Source of the DNA: JTS-RE9 sp964649195
GTDB lineage: Bacteria > Planctomycetota > Phycisphaerae > Phycisphaerales > Phycisphaeraceae
Assembly: GCA_964649195.1 (NCBI GenBank)
Contig: CAZYPK010000138.1
Span: 1 to 13,870, forward strand
DNA length: 13,870 bases
Direction: 5' to 3'
How positions within the stretch are numbered: the stretch's first letter is position 1; each line of letters starts with the position of its first letter. This document shows, in pieces, positions 5,876-13,870 of the stretch. A program made the position numbers and the translations under genes. The notes below the pieces were generated by a model. It was not told where the DNA came from. It worked only from the letters and a program-made list of their open reading frames with translations, and made no database searches.

Positions 5876-6775
5876 TCACTCCGCCATCACCTCCCACAAC
5901 CTGCGGTAATACTTCATCACCCGCAGCGGGTCGCCGGATTCGGGAATCTCCGCCAGCGTGTAGCGGTCGTAGCCGATCGACTTGAGCAGGCCGAACAGTT
6001 CGACGAAGGGGTAATCGACGAATAGGTCGCGCATGTGGACGTTGCGGATGTATTTTGCGAGCATGTGGAAGTGCCCGGTGATGCTCCCGTTCTTGTCCTT
6101 GTCGGTGTCGTTGCTGTTCCATGTGACGCCGACCCAGGGATGGGCGCAGGTGTCCATGATCGTCTTCATATGCGGCGGATGGCTGGTGCCTCCGCCATGC
6201 ACTTCGACATGAATCTCCACCTTGTGCTTCTCGGCGTGTTTGCCGCATTCCTGTAGCGCGTGGCCGATCTGCCTGAGGGTGGCTTCGACGGGCACGCCCC
6301 TGGGCAGGCCGTTGGGCCGGACCTTCACACCCACCGCGCCGACATCCGCGCCAAGCTCGATGAAGGCTTTGCAGGTCTCGATATTCTGCCTGACCACCTC
6401 CGCCTTCTCCGAGTGAAATTCGCAGACCGAACCCAGGCCGAACAACTTCACCGCGGACCTGGCAAAGCGCTCGCGCACCGCCTTGCGCCTGGCCGCATCC
6501 ATGCCCGGCTCCACGCCGTGCGCATGGGTCGTCCGCAGTTCTACCGCCTTGAATCCGCCTTTTTCACAGGTCGTGATCAACTCCTCCAAAGGCATCTTCG
6601 CCCCCAGGTTGTAGGTGACCGTGCCCACCTCGAACCGGCGAGGCTTGGCTGTCTGCGCGGGAATCTCCACCGGTTCCTCCGCGTGTGCGACGGCTGCGCC
6701 GCCGATGGCCGACAGGCCGCCGGCGAGGGCTGCGGTATGGGCGATAAAACGGCGGCGATTGAACGTGTGCGACAT
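5876..6775 (-). CDS. Tat-exported TIM-barrel sugar isomerase/epimerase-like protein
   Basis: The product has 299 residues. The N terminus carries a twin-arginine signal: NRRRF (6-10), a hydrophobic stretch to about 30 and AHA near the cleavage site, so the protein is probably exported folded, with its metal. The rest resembles the xylose isomerase-like TIM barrel family (AP endonuclease 2 fold): VELR (78-81), the beta strand IHVEVHGGG with E191 and H193 (188-196), NVHMRD with H247 (245-250) and LAEIPESGDP with E276 (274-283) are the expected metal- and substrate-binding strands. Such proteins interconvert or epimerise sugars, and planctomycetes have many exported ones of unknown substrate. 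A GGAGG five bases before the ATG at 6775 supports this start; the in-frame extension to 6922 is repeat-derived. The gene has its own unit. Confidence 0.88.
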   Translation of the reverse strand: MSHTFNRRRFIAHTAALAGGLSAIGGAAVAHAEEPVEIPAQTAKPRRFEVGTVTYNLGAKMPLEELITTCEKGGFKAVELRTTHAHGVEPGMDAARRKAVRERFARSAVKLFGLGSVCEFHSEKAEVVRQNIETCKAFIELGADVGAVGVKVRPNGLPRGVPVEATLRQIGHALQECGKHAEKHKVEIHVEVHGGGTSHPPHMKTIMDTCAHPWVGVTWNSNDTDKDKNGSITGHFHMLAKYIRNVHMRDLFVDYPFVELFGLLKSIGYDRYTLAEIPESGDPLRVMKYYRRLWEVMAE

Positions 6776-6860
6776 GAAAACCTCCGGCTGGCGTGGGTGC
6801 GGGCGGACAACCGATCTATGATACTGGCTGAGTTGCAAAATCGCAGAGGAAGACGCAACG

Positions 6861-6910
6861 TCAAAATTCAAAATCCAACAACCAAACTCCAAACAAGCTC
6901 CAAAATCAAA
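6861..6910. repeat. AT-rich degenerate tandem tract
   Basis: A run of AAAATTCAAAATCC / AACCAAACTCC / AAACAAGCTCC steps, a degenerate ~10-11-base repeat far richer in AT than the genes around it. It resembles in style the TTTGAAA tract at 10579-10620 on the far side of sppA. It lies in the leader of the isomerase-like gene. Confidence 0.5.
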
Positions 6911-6927
6911 TGGCTGAAACAACCAAA

Positions 6928-7014
6928 GGGACTTCCGAATAACCCCCGATGTACCGCGAACCGGGGATTGCCACGCCGCAAGCGGCTTGGATGTGGGGTT
7001 GTTCAGGAATTCCC
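6928..7014. repeat. Small element with ~20-bp inverted ends enclosing a REP hairpin
   Basis: GGGACTTCCGAATAACCCC at 6928-6946 pairs with 6995-7014 (reverse complement GGGAATTCCTGAACAACCCC), with about three differences. Between them lies the REP core GCCGCAAGCGGC (6975-6986). It sits in the gap between the divergent isomerase-like gene and the gene at 7051. Confidence 0.55.
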
Positions 7015-7050
7015 GTTGTCATTTGAGATTTACTCCGAAGGATTCCGACC

Positions 7051-7701
7051 ATGACCAAAAAACTGGCCACCCTCGGCTTCATCGCCATCACCGTTGTGGC
7101 GTTCGTGCTGGGCTACAACTTCATGCGCTCGAACATCGCCGCCGACCTCTACCGCGATCGGCTGCGCGAAGCGGTGAAAAAGAACGAAGCCCTGCGGCAA
7201 ACCTTCAACGAAGCGGTGAAGAAGACCATCGTCACCGAGCTGCTCGTGCAGGATGACGAATCGATCTGCGTGGTCTTCGTGAGCGCGGACAACACCGAGC
7301 GCGTGGTGCCCACCCCCTTCAGGATGGGCGCGGTGGTCTATGTCGATTTCATCGTGCTGGACAATCGCGTGTTTCTTCGCCGGGTCTATGATGAGGACAC
7401 CAAGCCCAGCGAGGCCCTGTTCATCGATCCGCAGATGCAGACGATCGACTGGAAGAAAGTGGACGACCTGCAAGGCAACGCCCCCTTCGCCAGGCTCAAC
7501 AAAAAAGGCCGGTGGACCGTCAGCGTCACGGGCAACAACGCGCTGCAACTGACCAAGGCCGATGACACCGCCAGACGGCAGCCCCTGACCTACGCGCCCA
7601 CGGTGAAGGACTACGACGAGATCGAAAAAGAGATGGAGGCCAGGATCGAGGAGATCGGCGTGGGCGATGTGATTCGTTCCATCTTCGGCGGCAGGAAGTG
7701 A
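7051..7701 (+). CDS. Membrane-anchored protein of unknown function
   Basis: The product has 216 residues with one N-terminal transmembrane segment or uncleaved signal (about 5-23, LATLGFIAITVVAFVLGY) and a soluble remainder that should face the periplasm. Residues 30-58 are a charged helix (LYRDRLREAVKKNEALRQ). Residues 60-115 look beta-rich (ELLVQDDESICVVFVSADN, VVYVDFIVLDNRVFLRRVYD). The end is again a charged helix before GVGDVIRSIFGGRK. I recognise no family or catalytic motif. An AAGGA eight bases before the ATG supports the start. The gene stands alone, divergent from the isomerase-like gene, and convergent with the next. Confidence 0.8.
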   Translation: MTKKLATLGFIAITVVAFVLGYNFMRSNIAADLYRDRLREAVKKNEALRQTFNEAVKKTIVTELLVQDDESICVVFVSADNTERVVPTPFRMGAVVYVDFIVLDNRVFLRRVYDEDTKPSEALFIDPQMQTIDWKKVDDLQGNAPFARLNKKGRWTVSVTGNNALQLTKADDTARRQPLTYAPTVKDYDEIEKEMEARIEEIGVGDVIRSIFGGRK

Positions 7702-7735
7702 CGCCTACCTGACAGGGTGAGTGCATAGGGACGTC

Positions 7736-7853
7736 GGGTGGCTGGGGCTGAAGGCTCTGCGCAAGCCCCGGCCAGGATGCACGAAGCAAGATGGCGCAAC
7801 TGAAGGCTGAAGGTCGCCGGGCCGGGGCTTCGCGGACTCAGCCCCAGCCACCC
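7736..7853. repeat. GGGTGGCTGGGGCTGA element, copy B
   Basis: The ends GGGTGGCTGGGGCTGA (7736-7751) and TCAGCCCCAGCCACCC (7838-7853) are a perfect 16-bp inverted repeat. Inside, the arms are GGCTCTGCGCAAGCCCCGG on the left and CCGGGGCTTCGCGGAC on the right. The centre contains ATGCACGAAGCAAGATGGC. No coding capacity. It lies 34 bases after the gene at 7051-7701 and 49 bases before the stop of the convergent lipoprotein gene, so it could act as a shared 3' hairpin. Confidence 0.85.
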
Positions 7854-7902
7854 GCCGCCACTCACAGACGCGGCGCCGCAGGCTTGATCGGCGGGTGAGA
7901 GT

Positions 7903-8424
7903 TTAAGGAATCAGTTCGAGGTAGTCGGGATTCGGTTCGGTACCGCTCTCTTTTGGATCGTTCAAACGGTTGGACAGAAAGGTAATGCTCGCCACGATGC
8001 CTTTGTGCGGCCCGCTTTGAATCTCCGCCAAGGCGCTGGAAAGGCCTATGTTATAGGGATACATGTAAAACTTCACAATCTTCAACTCCGTGCCGGGCGG
8101 CAATGCCGCGAAGACTTCCGGCCATTCGCGCGGCGATGATTCATACGCTTCAATCGCTTCAGGAATGTCGTGGTACGGGCGATAGGGATTGGAAGGCGGG
8201 TAAATGTCGTAATAGGTTTCCCACTCCAGGCTGCCGAGCTTGTGCAGGAATGTATCGTTGCTCTTTGTCAGAAATGAATGAATCCTGGTGCGATAACGCT
8301 GCTCCAATCGAAACTTTCCCCAATAGTAAGGGTCGCCTGTGACATCAACGACTCGCGGGCTGCATCCGGCGAGCATGATCGCCACGAAGGCGAGAAGGAA
8401 CAGTCGCATGGGGAAGGCTGTCAT
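7903..8424 (-). CDS. Small lipoprotein of unknown function
   Basis: The product has 173 residues. A lipoprotein signal ends in LAGC with C21 as the lipidation site, so the protein is probably attached to the inner or outer membrane on the periplasmic side. The mature part is rich in aromatic residues, especially tyrosine and proline (WETYYDIYPPSNPYRPYHDIP at about 68-88; VKFYMYPYNIGLSSA at about 117-131). I recognise no family. An alternative start at 8409 (MRLFLLAF) gives an equally good signal; neither has a Shine-Dalgarno site. Its bases look somewhat less GC-rich than the flanking genes. The gene lies between two copies of the GGGTGGCTGGGGCTGA element, and its upstream side shows no clear promoter. 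Confidence 0.75.
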   Translation of the reverse strand: MTAFPMRLFLLAFVAIMLAGCSPRVVDVTGDPYYWGKFRLEQRYRTRIHSFLTKSNDTFLHKLGSLEWETYYDIYPPSNPYRPYHDIPEAIEAYESSPREWPEVFAALPPGTELKIVKFYMYPYNIGLSSALAEIQSGPHKGIVASITFLSNRLNDPKESGTEPNPDYLELIP

Positions 8425-8477
8425 TTGTTACTTAACAGTCATTCCAGATGACGGTGCCCTTTTCTTACGCTTACGGC

Positions 8478-8596
8478 GGGTGGCTGGGGCTGAGTCTGCG
8501 AAGCCCCGGCCCAGATGCACGAAACAAGGTGGCACGACTGAGAAGTCGATGGTCCCCTGGCCGGGGCTTGCGCAAAGCCTCCAGCCCCAGCCACCC
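8478..8596. repeat. GGGTGGCTGGGGCTGA element, copy C
   Basis: The left end GGGTGGCTGGGGCTGA (8478-8493) pairs with CAGCCCCAGCCACCC (8582-8596). The centre (ATGCACGAAACAAGGTGGC) matches copy B in the same orientation, but the inner arms are exchanged: GTCTGCGAAGCCCCGG is now on the left and CCGGGGCTTGCGCAAAGCC on the right. It lies between the upstream end of the lipoprotein gene and the 3' end of sppA. Confidence 0.85.
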
Positions 8597-8640
8597 TTCG
8601 CAGCCTTCAGCCCCACCCGACGCGGACTCAGCCACCCACC
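8597..8640. repeat. Degenerate end fragments of the same element
   Basis: TTCAGCCCCACCC (8607-8619) and CGCGGACTCAGCCACCC (8621-8637) are two damaged copies of the right arm placed directly after copy C, as if left by repeated insertion or slippage. Confidence 0.5.
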
Positions 8641-8668
8641 TACCTAAAAGTCATTTCGGCCACGTTCC

Positions 8669-10516
8669 TCACTTGACCACAATCACCTGCGGCATCACCG
8701 TCAGCACCCGTTCTCTGTGCAGCAGCGACATGCCTTCAAGCGACTGCTGAATCGCCGGCCAGGCGCGCGGCCCCATCGTGGCCTTGAGGGCGCCGAGCAT
8801 TCCCATCTGTTCCGTCGTGAGGCGCGGGGCCTGCACCGTGCCGCCGAACACGGAGTTGAGGAACTCGGTCATGCTCATCGGTTTGGGGAGGTCGATGACA
8901 TCGTACCGGCCCGGCTCCAGTTTCAGATGGGCCGCGAAGTCATCGAGCGCGATTTCGATGCCGCCCAGCTCATCCACCAGGCCGTTCTTCTGCGCCTGCC
9001 TTCCGGTGAAGAGCCTGCCTTGGGCGACGGCGGCGATGTCCTTGACCTTGTTGCCGCGACCCTTCTTCACGCGGTCGGTGAACTGCTCGTAGATGCGCTG
9101 GCTCATCGCGGTCAGTGCCTTGCGCTGATCGGGGGTGAACGGCTCGACGGAGTTGAACATGTCACCGAGCGGACCGCGGCTGCGGCGATGGACGGTGATG
9201 CCCGCCCATTCGTACAGGCCGCCCATGGCGATCTTGCCGCTGACCACGCCGATGGAGCCGACGATCGACTGCGGCGAGGCATAAACCTTGTCCGCTCCGC
9301 AGGCCATGTAATACCCGCCGCTGGCTGCGAGGCTGCCGATGGAAACCCAGACCGGCTTCTCGCGGGCGACATCGCGCATCGCCTGCCACATGACTTCGCT
9401 GGCCAGCGCCGAGCCGCCGGGCGAATTGATGCGGACGATGACGCCTTTGATCAGGGGCTCTTTTTTGGCGGTTTTCAGCGCTTCGAGAATGGTGTTGCTG
9501 CCGACGATGGACCCGCCGAACAATCCGCCGGGCGAGCTCTTGCCGCTGTTGATCACGCCGTCGCAGTGAATGACGGCGATGGAGTTTCGCTTGGGTGCCA
9601 GGGGCTGATCGGTGAACATCGCCTGGAGGGCGGCAAAGGGGTTGGTCATGTCGAGCGATTCGCCCGCTTTGCCCCGGCCGATGGACTGGTCCCAGTCGAA
9701 GTTGTCGCCAAAGACCTTGGTGGTGACATCGAGGATGTCGCGGTCGGTGGCGCGGTCGATCAGCCCCGCCTTGACCAGTTCGCCGTCGCCCATCGAGAGC
9801 GTGCCCGCCATCGCCTTCTCCATCGCCTGCCTGTTGAGCTTGCGTCCCTTGGCGAGATGGGTCACGACCTGGCCGTACATGTCATCGAGCAGCTTGTCGA
9901 AGTTTTCGCTCCACTCGGCGCTGGGGCCTTTGCGCATGAACTGCTCGTCGGCGCCCTTGAATTTTCCGGTTTGAACGAAGTCGGGCTTGAGGCCGATCTT
10001 CTCGAAGAGGCCGGCCAGATACATCTCCTCGATGCCCATGCCGGTGAGTTCGAGAAAGCCTTTCTGCTGCATGAGAATCTGATCGCCGGAGCTGGCCAGG
10101 AGGTAGCTGTGGAGGTCGTAGGCCTCGGCGAAGAAGATGATTTTCTTCCCGGCCTTGCGGGTTTCCTGGATCGCGGCGGAAAGCTCGTCGATCTGGGCGA
10201 GCGTGAGCGCGGGCCGATCAAGGAAGAAGACGATGCCCTTGTGGTTGTCGCTCTTGGCCACATGCCGAAGCTGGGCGATGATGGAACGCAGCGACGGTCC
10301 CATGTCGGCATCGGAGACCCACGAGAAAGGCGCAGGCCCTTCACGCAGCGGGCCGGCCAGCTTGATCGCCCCGACCCGCGGCACCGCGGCCGCAGCCTCA
10401 TCACCAACCCGCACTGGAACAAGATCAGCTTCCACATCCGCCGCCCGCAGCGGAGATGACCAGCCGCAGCCCAGCGCAAGCAGACAGGCAACAACACGAA
10501 TGAGATTGACTGGCAT
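8669..10516 (-). CDS. sppA: Signal peptide peptidase SppA, long (tandem-domain) form
   Basis: SppA is a serine-lysine protease that cuts leftover signal peptides in or at the inner membrane. The 615 residues match the long form with two S49 domains. Residues 1-26 are a signal sequence or anchor (LIRVVACLLALGCGW). The N-terminal domain (about 50-265) carries the general-base lysine in VQTGKFKGADEQF, most likely K187. The C-terminal domain (about 310-530) carries VRINSPGGSA (361-370) and SLAASGGYYMA (395-405) with the nucleophile S399. The start at 10516 follows AGGGAG six bases upstream and gives a normal signal; the in-frame extension to 10639 would be encoded by a TTTGAAA tract. A TATACT 38 bases before the ATG may be its -10 box. 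The gene is probably monocistronic. Confidence 0.94.
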   Translation of the reverse strand: MPVNLIRVVACLLALGCGWSSPLRAADVEADLVPVRVGDEAAAAVPRVGAIKLAGPLREGPAPFSWVSDADMGPSLRSIIAQLRHVAKSDNHKGIVFFLDRPALTLAQIDELSAAIQETRKAGKKIIFFAEAYDLHSYLLASSGDQILMQQKGFLELTGMGIEEMYLAGLFEKIGLKPDFVQTGKFKGADEQFMRKGPSAEWSENFDKLLDDMYGQVVTHLAKGRKLNRQAMEKAMAGTLSMGDGELVKAGLIDRATDRDILDVTTKVFGDNFDWDQSIGRGKAGESLDMTNPFAALQAMFTDQPLAPKRNSIAVIHCDGVINSGKSSPGGLFGGSIVGSNTILEALKTAKKEPLIKGVIVRINSPGGSALASEVMWQAMRDVAREKPVWVSIGSLAASGGYYMACGADKVYASPQSIVGSIGVVSGKIAMGGLYEWAGITVHRRSRGPLGDMFNSVEPFTPDQRKALTAMSQRIYEQFTDRVKKGRGNKVKDIAAVAQGRLFTGRQAQKNGLVDELGGIEIALDDFAAHLKLEPGRYDVIDLPKPMSMTEFLNSVFGGTVQAPRLTTEQMGMLGALKATMGPRAWPAIQQSLEGMSLLHRERVLTVMPQVIVVK

Positions 10517-10553
10517 GTTTCGCTCCCTGAAAGGGTGAAGAAGAATGACATTC

Positions 10554-10559
10554 AGTATA
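10554..10559 (-). promoter_or_regulatory. Possible -10 box of sppA
   Basis: TATACT on the minus strand, 38 bases before the ATG, five of six bases like the consensus. No good -35 box is seen at the standard distance. Confidence 0.3.
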
Positions 10560-10578
10560 GCCAGCGGCGGGGACGGCA

Positions 10579-10620
10579 GAGATTTGAAATTTGAGATTTG
10601 AAATTTGAAATCAGAGATCG
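10579..10620. repeat. TTTGAAA / TTTGAGA tandem tract
   Basis: GATTTGAAATTTGAGATTTGAAATTTGAAATC: four or so units of a 7-8-base AT-rich repeat, followed by CAGAGATCGAAAATCGG. It lies upstream of sppA and would encode a spurious N-terminal extension (DFKFQISNFK) if read through. Confidence 0.75.
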
Positions 10621-10683
10621 AAAATCGGAAACTGATCATATTTGAATACTCCGACCTCCGCTCTCACAACTGAATGACGGCTT

Positions 10684-10723
10684 CCCCTGCTCCTGCTCCT
10701 GCCACTGTTCCTGCCCCCGCCCC
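10684..10723. repeat. CCTGCT-rich low-complexity tract
   Basis: Short CTCCTG and CCTGCC steps follow each other within the gap between sppA and the pseudopilin gene. The rest of 10640-10893 shows no gene; a TTGACA at 10751-10756 has no matching -10 box. Confidence 0.4.
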
Positions 10724-10893
10724 GTTCCGTTTGTAGCGAATCGGGAGTCTTTGACACGGCGGCCAAACGGGTCCTGCCGCATTGCGTTCCGCACCCTCAA
10801 GTGACGCCTGGGATTCGGCGATGGAGTGGATGGCCCCCTGCACAACGTCGGCCAAGGCGCGAGGCGTCTTTCCATTCACATTGCGAGGCACAC

Positions 10894-11397
10894 ATGCGAG
10901 CCAAGACCCCGAAGTTCTCAAGAGCGTTCACCCTGGTGGAACTGACCATCGTCGTGGCGATCCTGGGCATCCTCGCCGCCATCGTGATTCCCAAACTGTC
11001 CAGCGCCACCGATGTCGCCCGCTCCAACGGCGCCATGTCGCAGCTCACCTCGGTGCGCAAGCAGCTTGAAGTCTGGAAGCTCAATCACGGCGACGCCTAC
11101 CCGACGCTCGCCCAGATTCAGGCGGGCACCGGCGACTGGGAAATCTTCACCGGCAAGACCGTCGAAACCGGGGACGTGGATGCCGAGGGCGATCTTGGCC
11201 CCTACTTCCCCACCCCGCCGATCAATCCCTTCACCAACAGCAGCCTCGTGGTCGAAGCCGGCAGCGCGGTGCTGTCGGCAGGCTGGACCTACAACGAGAC
11301 GACCGGCGTATTGAAACTGGTGCTGCCCGGCAACGTCAACCCCGCGACCACGGAACTGGGGCCCAACGACTACGAACGGATCGCCGAGGAGGAGTGA
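10894..11397 (+). CDS. Type II secretion/type IV pilin-like pseudopilin (GspG-like N terminus)
   Basis: The product has 167 residues. The prepilin signature is RAFTLVELTIVVAILGILAA: a short basic leader (1-11), cleavage before F12, E16 at mature position +5, then a hydrophobic helix to about 32. The residue before the cut is alanine rather than the usual glycine, which prepilin peptidase can tolerate less well. The body has the pseudopilin pattern LTSVRKQLEVWKLNHGDAYPT (47-67) and a PTPPINPFTN loop (106-115) as in major pseudopilins, without clear calcium-site residues. It would be cut and methylated by the prepilin peptidase and built into a periplasmic fibre. GAGG five bases before the ATG fixes this start; an extension to 10801 was rejected. 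No other secretion gene is visible nearby. Confidence 0.88.
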   Translation: MRAKTPKFSRAFTLVELTIVVAILGILAAIVIPKLSSATDVARSNGAMSQLTSVRKQLEVWKLNHGDAYPTLAQIQAGTGDWEIFTGKTVETGDVDAEGDLGPYFPTPPINPFTNSSLVVEAGSAVLSAGWTYNETTGVLKLVLPGNVNPATTELGPNDYERIAEEE

Positions 11398-11424
11398 ATC
11401 CCGCCGCTTGCGGCGTAGCACCGT
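11391..11424. repeat. Left 34-bp inverted repeat of the transposase element
   Basis: It begins GGAGTGAATCCC and continues through the REP hairpin GCCGCTTGCGGC (11403-11414) to GTAGCACCGT. It matches the reverse complement of 12213-12246 in 33 of 34 bases. Its TGA is the stop codon of the pseudopilin gene. Confidence 0.9.
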
Positions 11425-11460
11425 CAGCGCAATCATTCAACAATGAAACGATTCATTATT

Positions 11461-11504
11461 GACAACGGCCCATCATCAAAGGATGATGGGTCGCTGTCGT
11501 TTTT
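11461..11504 (+). terminator. Intrinsic terminator downstream of the pseudopilin gene
   Basis: Arms at 11461-11476 and 11483-11498 (GACAACGGCCCATCAT against ATGATGGGTCGCTGTC) pair over 16 positions with one G-U and one mismatch, loop CAAAGG, followed by GTTTTT. It lies 63 bases after the pseudopilin stop and beyond the left REP repeat, so the REP sits between the gene and its terminator. It would also insulate the transposase gene. Confidence 0.82.
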
Positions 11505-11527
11505 CGTTCGGTTTCCGCGATGATCTT

Positions 11528-11545
11528 GCTACGCCGCAAGCGGCT
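11528..11545. repeat. Internal REP copy in the transposase leader
   Basis: GCTACGCCGCAAGCGGCT, same orientation as the right end repeat. It ends two bases before the Shine-Dalgarno site of the transposase gene. Confidence 0.85.
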
Positions 11546-11547
11546 TT

Positions 11548-11551
11548 GGAG
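11548..11551 (+). promoter_or_regulatory. Shine-Dalgarno site of the transposase gene
   Basis: GGAG lies seven bases before the ATG at 11559 and decides this start over an in-frame ATG at 11520, whose first codons would be encoded by the REP hairpin. Confidence 0.65.
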
Positions 11552-11558
11552 CAACATC

Positions 11559-12212
11559 ATGTCCAATCCGATCGTGATTGCGTATCACCTGATCTGGACC
11601 GCGTATGGTTGGTGGCTGCCCAACGATCCGCGAGGCAGCGGGTCGCATTCGATCGCCAGCGATGTGATTTCGCAACTGGGTGAGCTTCATTACGGACGCA
11701 AGCGCGTGCAGCCGTTGGGTCGTGTCGTTCGGGAGTTCTACGAAGAGGCGAAGCATCACCTCAAGCATCCGCTGCTTACTTTCGACGCGGCGGCAAGAAC
11801 AGGCATTGCGAAAGCCTTTGCCGATACGATTTCAAAACAGAATTACACCTGCTACGCCTGCGCGATCATGCCGGATCATGTGCATATTCTGATTCGCAAG
11901 CATCGGGATACGTATGAAGAGATGATGGAATACTTCAAGCTTTGGAGCGCCCGCGCCCTGCGTGCAGCCGGGCTGCGGACCAATGATCATCCCGTCTGGA
12001 GCGGCGGCGATGGGTATGGCGTGTTTCTCGATCATCCCGATGATGTTCGCCGGACGATTCCGTACATCGAGAGAAATCCGAATCCGTTGAAACTGCCGCG
12101 ACAGGTGTATGACTTTGTGAAGCCTTATGACAACTGGCCGCTGCATGAGGGGCATTCGTTGAGTTCGCCGTATGTCAGGGCGCTCAAGGCGGCGGGGCGG
12201 TATCCGCGATGA
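11559..12212 (+). CDS. REP-associated tyrosine transposase (Y1/HUH, IS200-like)
   Basis: The product has 217 residues and one Y1 transposase domain. It opens with AYHLIWTAYGWWLPNDPRG (8-26), the usual first strand of this group. The metal-binding HUH motif is MPDHVHILI (104-112) with H107 and H109. The expected nucleophilic tyrosine is Y169 in IPYIERNP (167-174). Such enzymes cut and rejoin single-stranded DNA next to hairpins, through a 5'-phosphotyrosine link. Domestic copies (RAYTs) are single genes flanked by REP hairpins, as here: REP cores lie at 11403, 11533 and 12223. All key residues are intact, so the enzyme may be active. The stop codon is directly followed by the right inverted repeat. 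Confidence 0.92.
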   Translation: MSNPIVIAYHLIWTAYGWWLPNDPRGSGSHSIASDVISQLGELHYGRKRVQPLGRVVREFYEEAKHHLKHPLLTFDAAARTGIAKAFADTISKQNYTCYACAIMPDHVHILIRKHRDTYEEMMEYFKLWSARALRAAGLRTNDHPVWSGGDGYGVFLDHPDDVRRTIPYIERNPNPLKLPRQVYDFVKPYDNWPLHEGHSLSSPYVRALKAAGRYPR

Positions 12213-12239
12213 ACGGTGCTACGCCGCAAGCGGCGGGAA

Positions 12240-12246
<7 letters not shown>
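12213..12246. repeat. Right 34-bp inverted repeat of the transposase element
   Basis: It starts ACGGTGCTAC immediately after the transposase stop, contains the REP core GCCGCAAGCGGC (12223-12234) and ends GGGAATCACTCC, which includes the atpD stop codon on the minus strand (12240-12242). One mismatch to the left repeat. Confidence 0.9.
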
Positions 12247-13679
<1,433 letters not shown>

Positions 13680-13771
13680 GGATTTTCCCTTGTGAGAAAC
13701 GAGCGTTTGAAACCGATGCCGCCCCAACCGCCGGCCATAGGGAGGCGGGAACCCGCTGGAACGGGATGAGA

Positions 13772-13800
13772 AGAATAGTGGAAGGCGAATCGCTTGCCAA
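13772..13800 (-). promoter_or_regulatory. Likely sigma70-type promoter of atpD
   Basis: On the minus strand TTGGCA (13795-13800) and TATTCT (13772-13777) are separated by exactly 17 bases, five of six and four of six bases like consensus. The leader would be about 85 bases. The rest of 13680-13833 shows no gene. Confidence 0.5.
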
Positions 13801-13833
13801 GTGGAAGGTTCTCACCAGGGCAAACGCATATGA

Positions 13834-13865
13834 CTTCGGGAGGGCGAGGCTTCGGGAGGGCGAGG
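13834..13865. repeat. 16-bp tandem repeat at the window edge
   Basis: CTTCGGGAGGGCGAGG occurs twice in tandem (13834-13849 and 13850-13865), then CTCCC. It resembles the start of another palindromic intergenic repeat (GGGAGGGCGAGGCTCCC) that is cut by the window end. Confidence 0.7.
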
Positions 13866-13870
13866 CTCCC

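Noticed and set aside
8717..10459. Long open frame of 580 codons on the plus strand
   Set aside because: It lies fully antisense to sppA, whose protein has both catalytic residues and family motifs. The plus-strand product has no recognisable motif and reflects GC-rich codon use.
10517..10639. N-terminal extension of SppA to an upstream ATG
   Set aside because: The added residues are encoded by the TTTGAAA tract, and a good Shine-Dalgarno site with a normal signal sequence supports 10516.

Overview
The window looks like a GC-rich bacterial chromosome, most plausibly a planctomycete (Phycisphaerae-like). The basis is a Gram-negative envelope gene (lpxD), many exported or lipid-anchored proteins, a Tat-exported sugar isomerase-like protein, a glycine-rich RRM protein, short and often non-operonic transcription units, and several families of short palindromic repeats. 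The phylum is inferred from gene style, not proven.

Layout. 175-2256 (+) holds three exported proteins in a row: an unknown secreted protein, a lipoprotein with a DUF442/TIGR01244-type phosphatase motif, and a SAM-methyltransferase-fold protein with a signal peptide. 2597-4489 (-) holds lpxD and a TetR regulator, separated by a large palindrome and an octamer array that also encodes the tail of TetR. 5045-5569 (+) is an RRM/glycine-rich RNA-binding protein, bracketed by two inverted copies of a ~200-bp hairpin-ended element. 5876-6775 (-) is a Tat-signal TIM-barrel isomerase-like protein. 7051-7701 (+) is an unknown membrane-anchored protein. 7903-8424 (-) is an unknown lipoprotein lying between two copies of another palindromic element. 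8669-10516 (-) is the signal peptide peptidase SppA. 10894-11397 (+) is a type II secretion or type IV pilin-like pseudopilin. 11559-12212 (+) is a REP-associated (Y1/HUH) transposase inside near-perfect 34-bp inverted repeats. 12240-13679 (-) is the ATP synthase beta subunit AtpD, alone, with its own likely promoter.

How it fits together. The genes do not form one pathway. Several act at the envelope (LpxD, SppA, pseudopilin, lipoproteins), and AtpD belongs to the F-type ATP synthase but sits apart from other atp genes. The unusual part is the intergenic DNA. Nearly every gap over about 150 bp is filled by a palindromic or tandem repeat family, often flush with stop codons. I count at least three hairpin families: (i) GCCGC-TT-GCGGC REPs, which also flank the transposase; (ii) GTCCGCGAC elements with two covarying stem types; (iii) GGGTGGCTGGGGCTGA elements with interchangeable arms. 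The transposase is an obvious candidate to mobilise family (i). Whether it mobilises the others is unknown. I see no tRNA, rRNA, CRISPR array or prophage.
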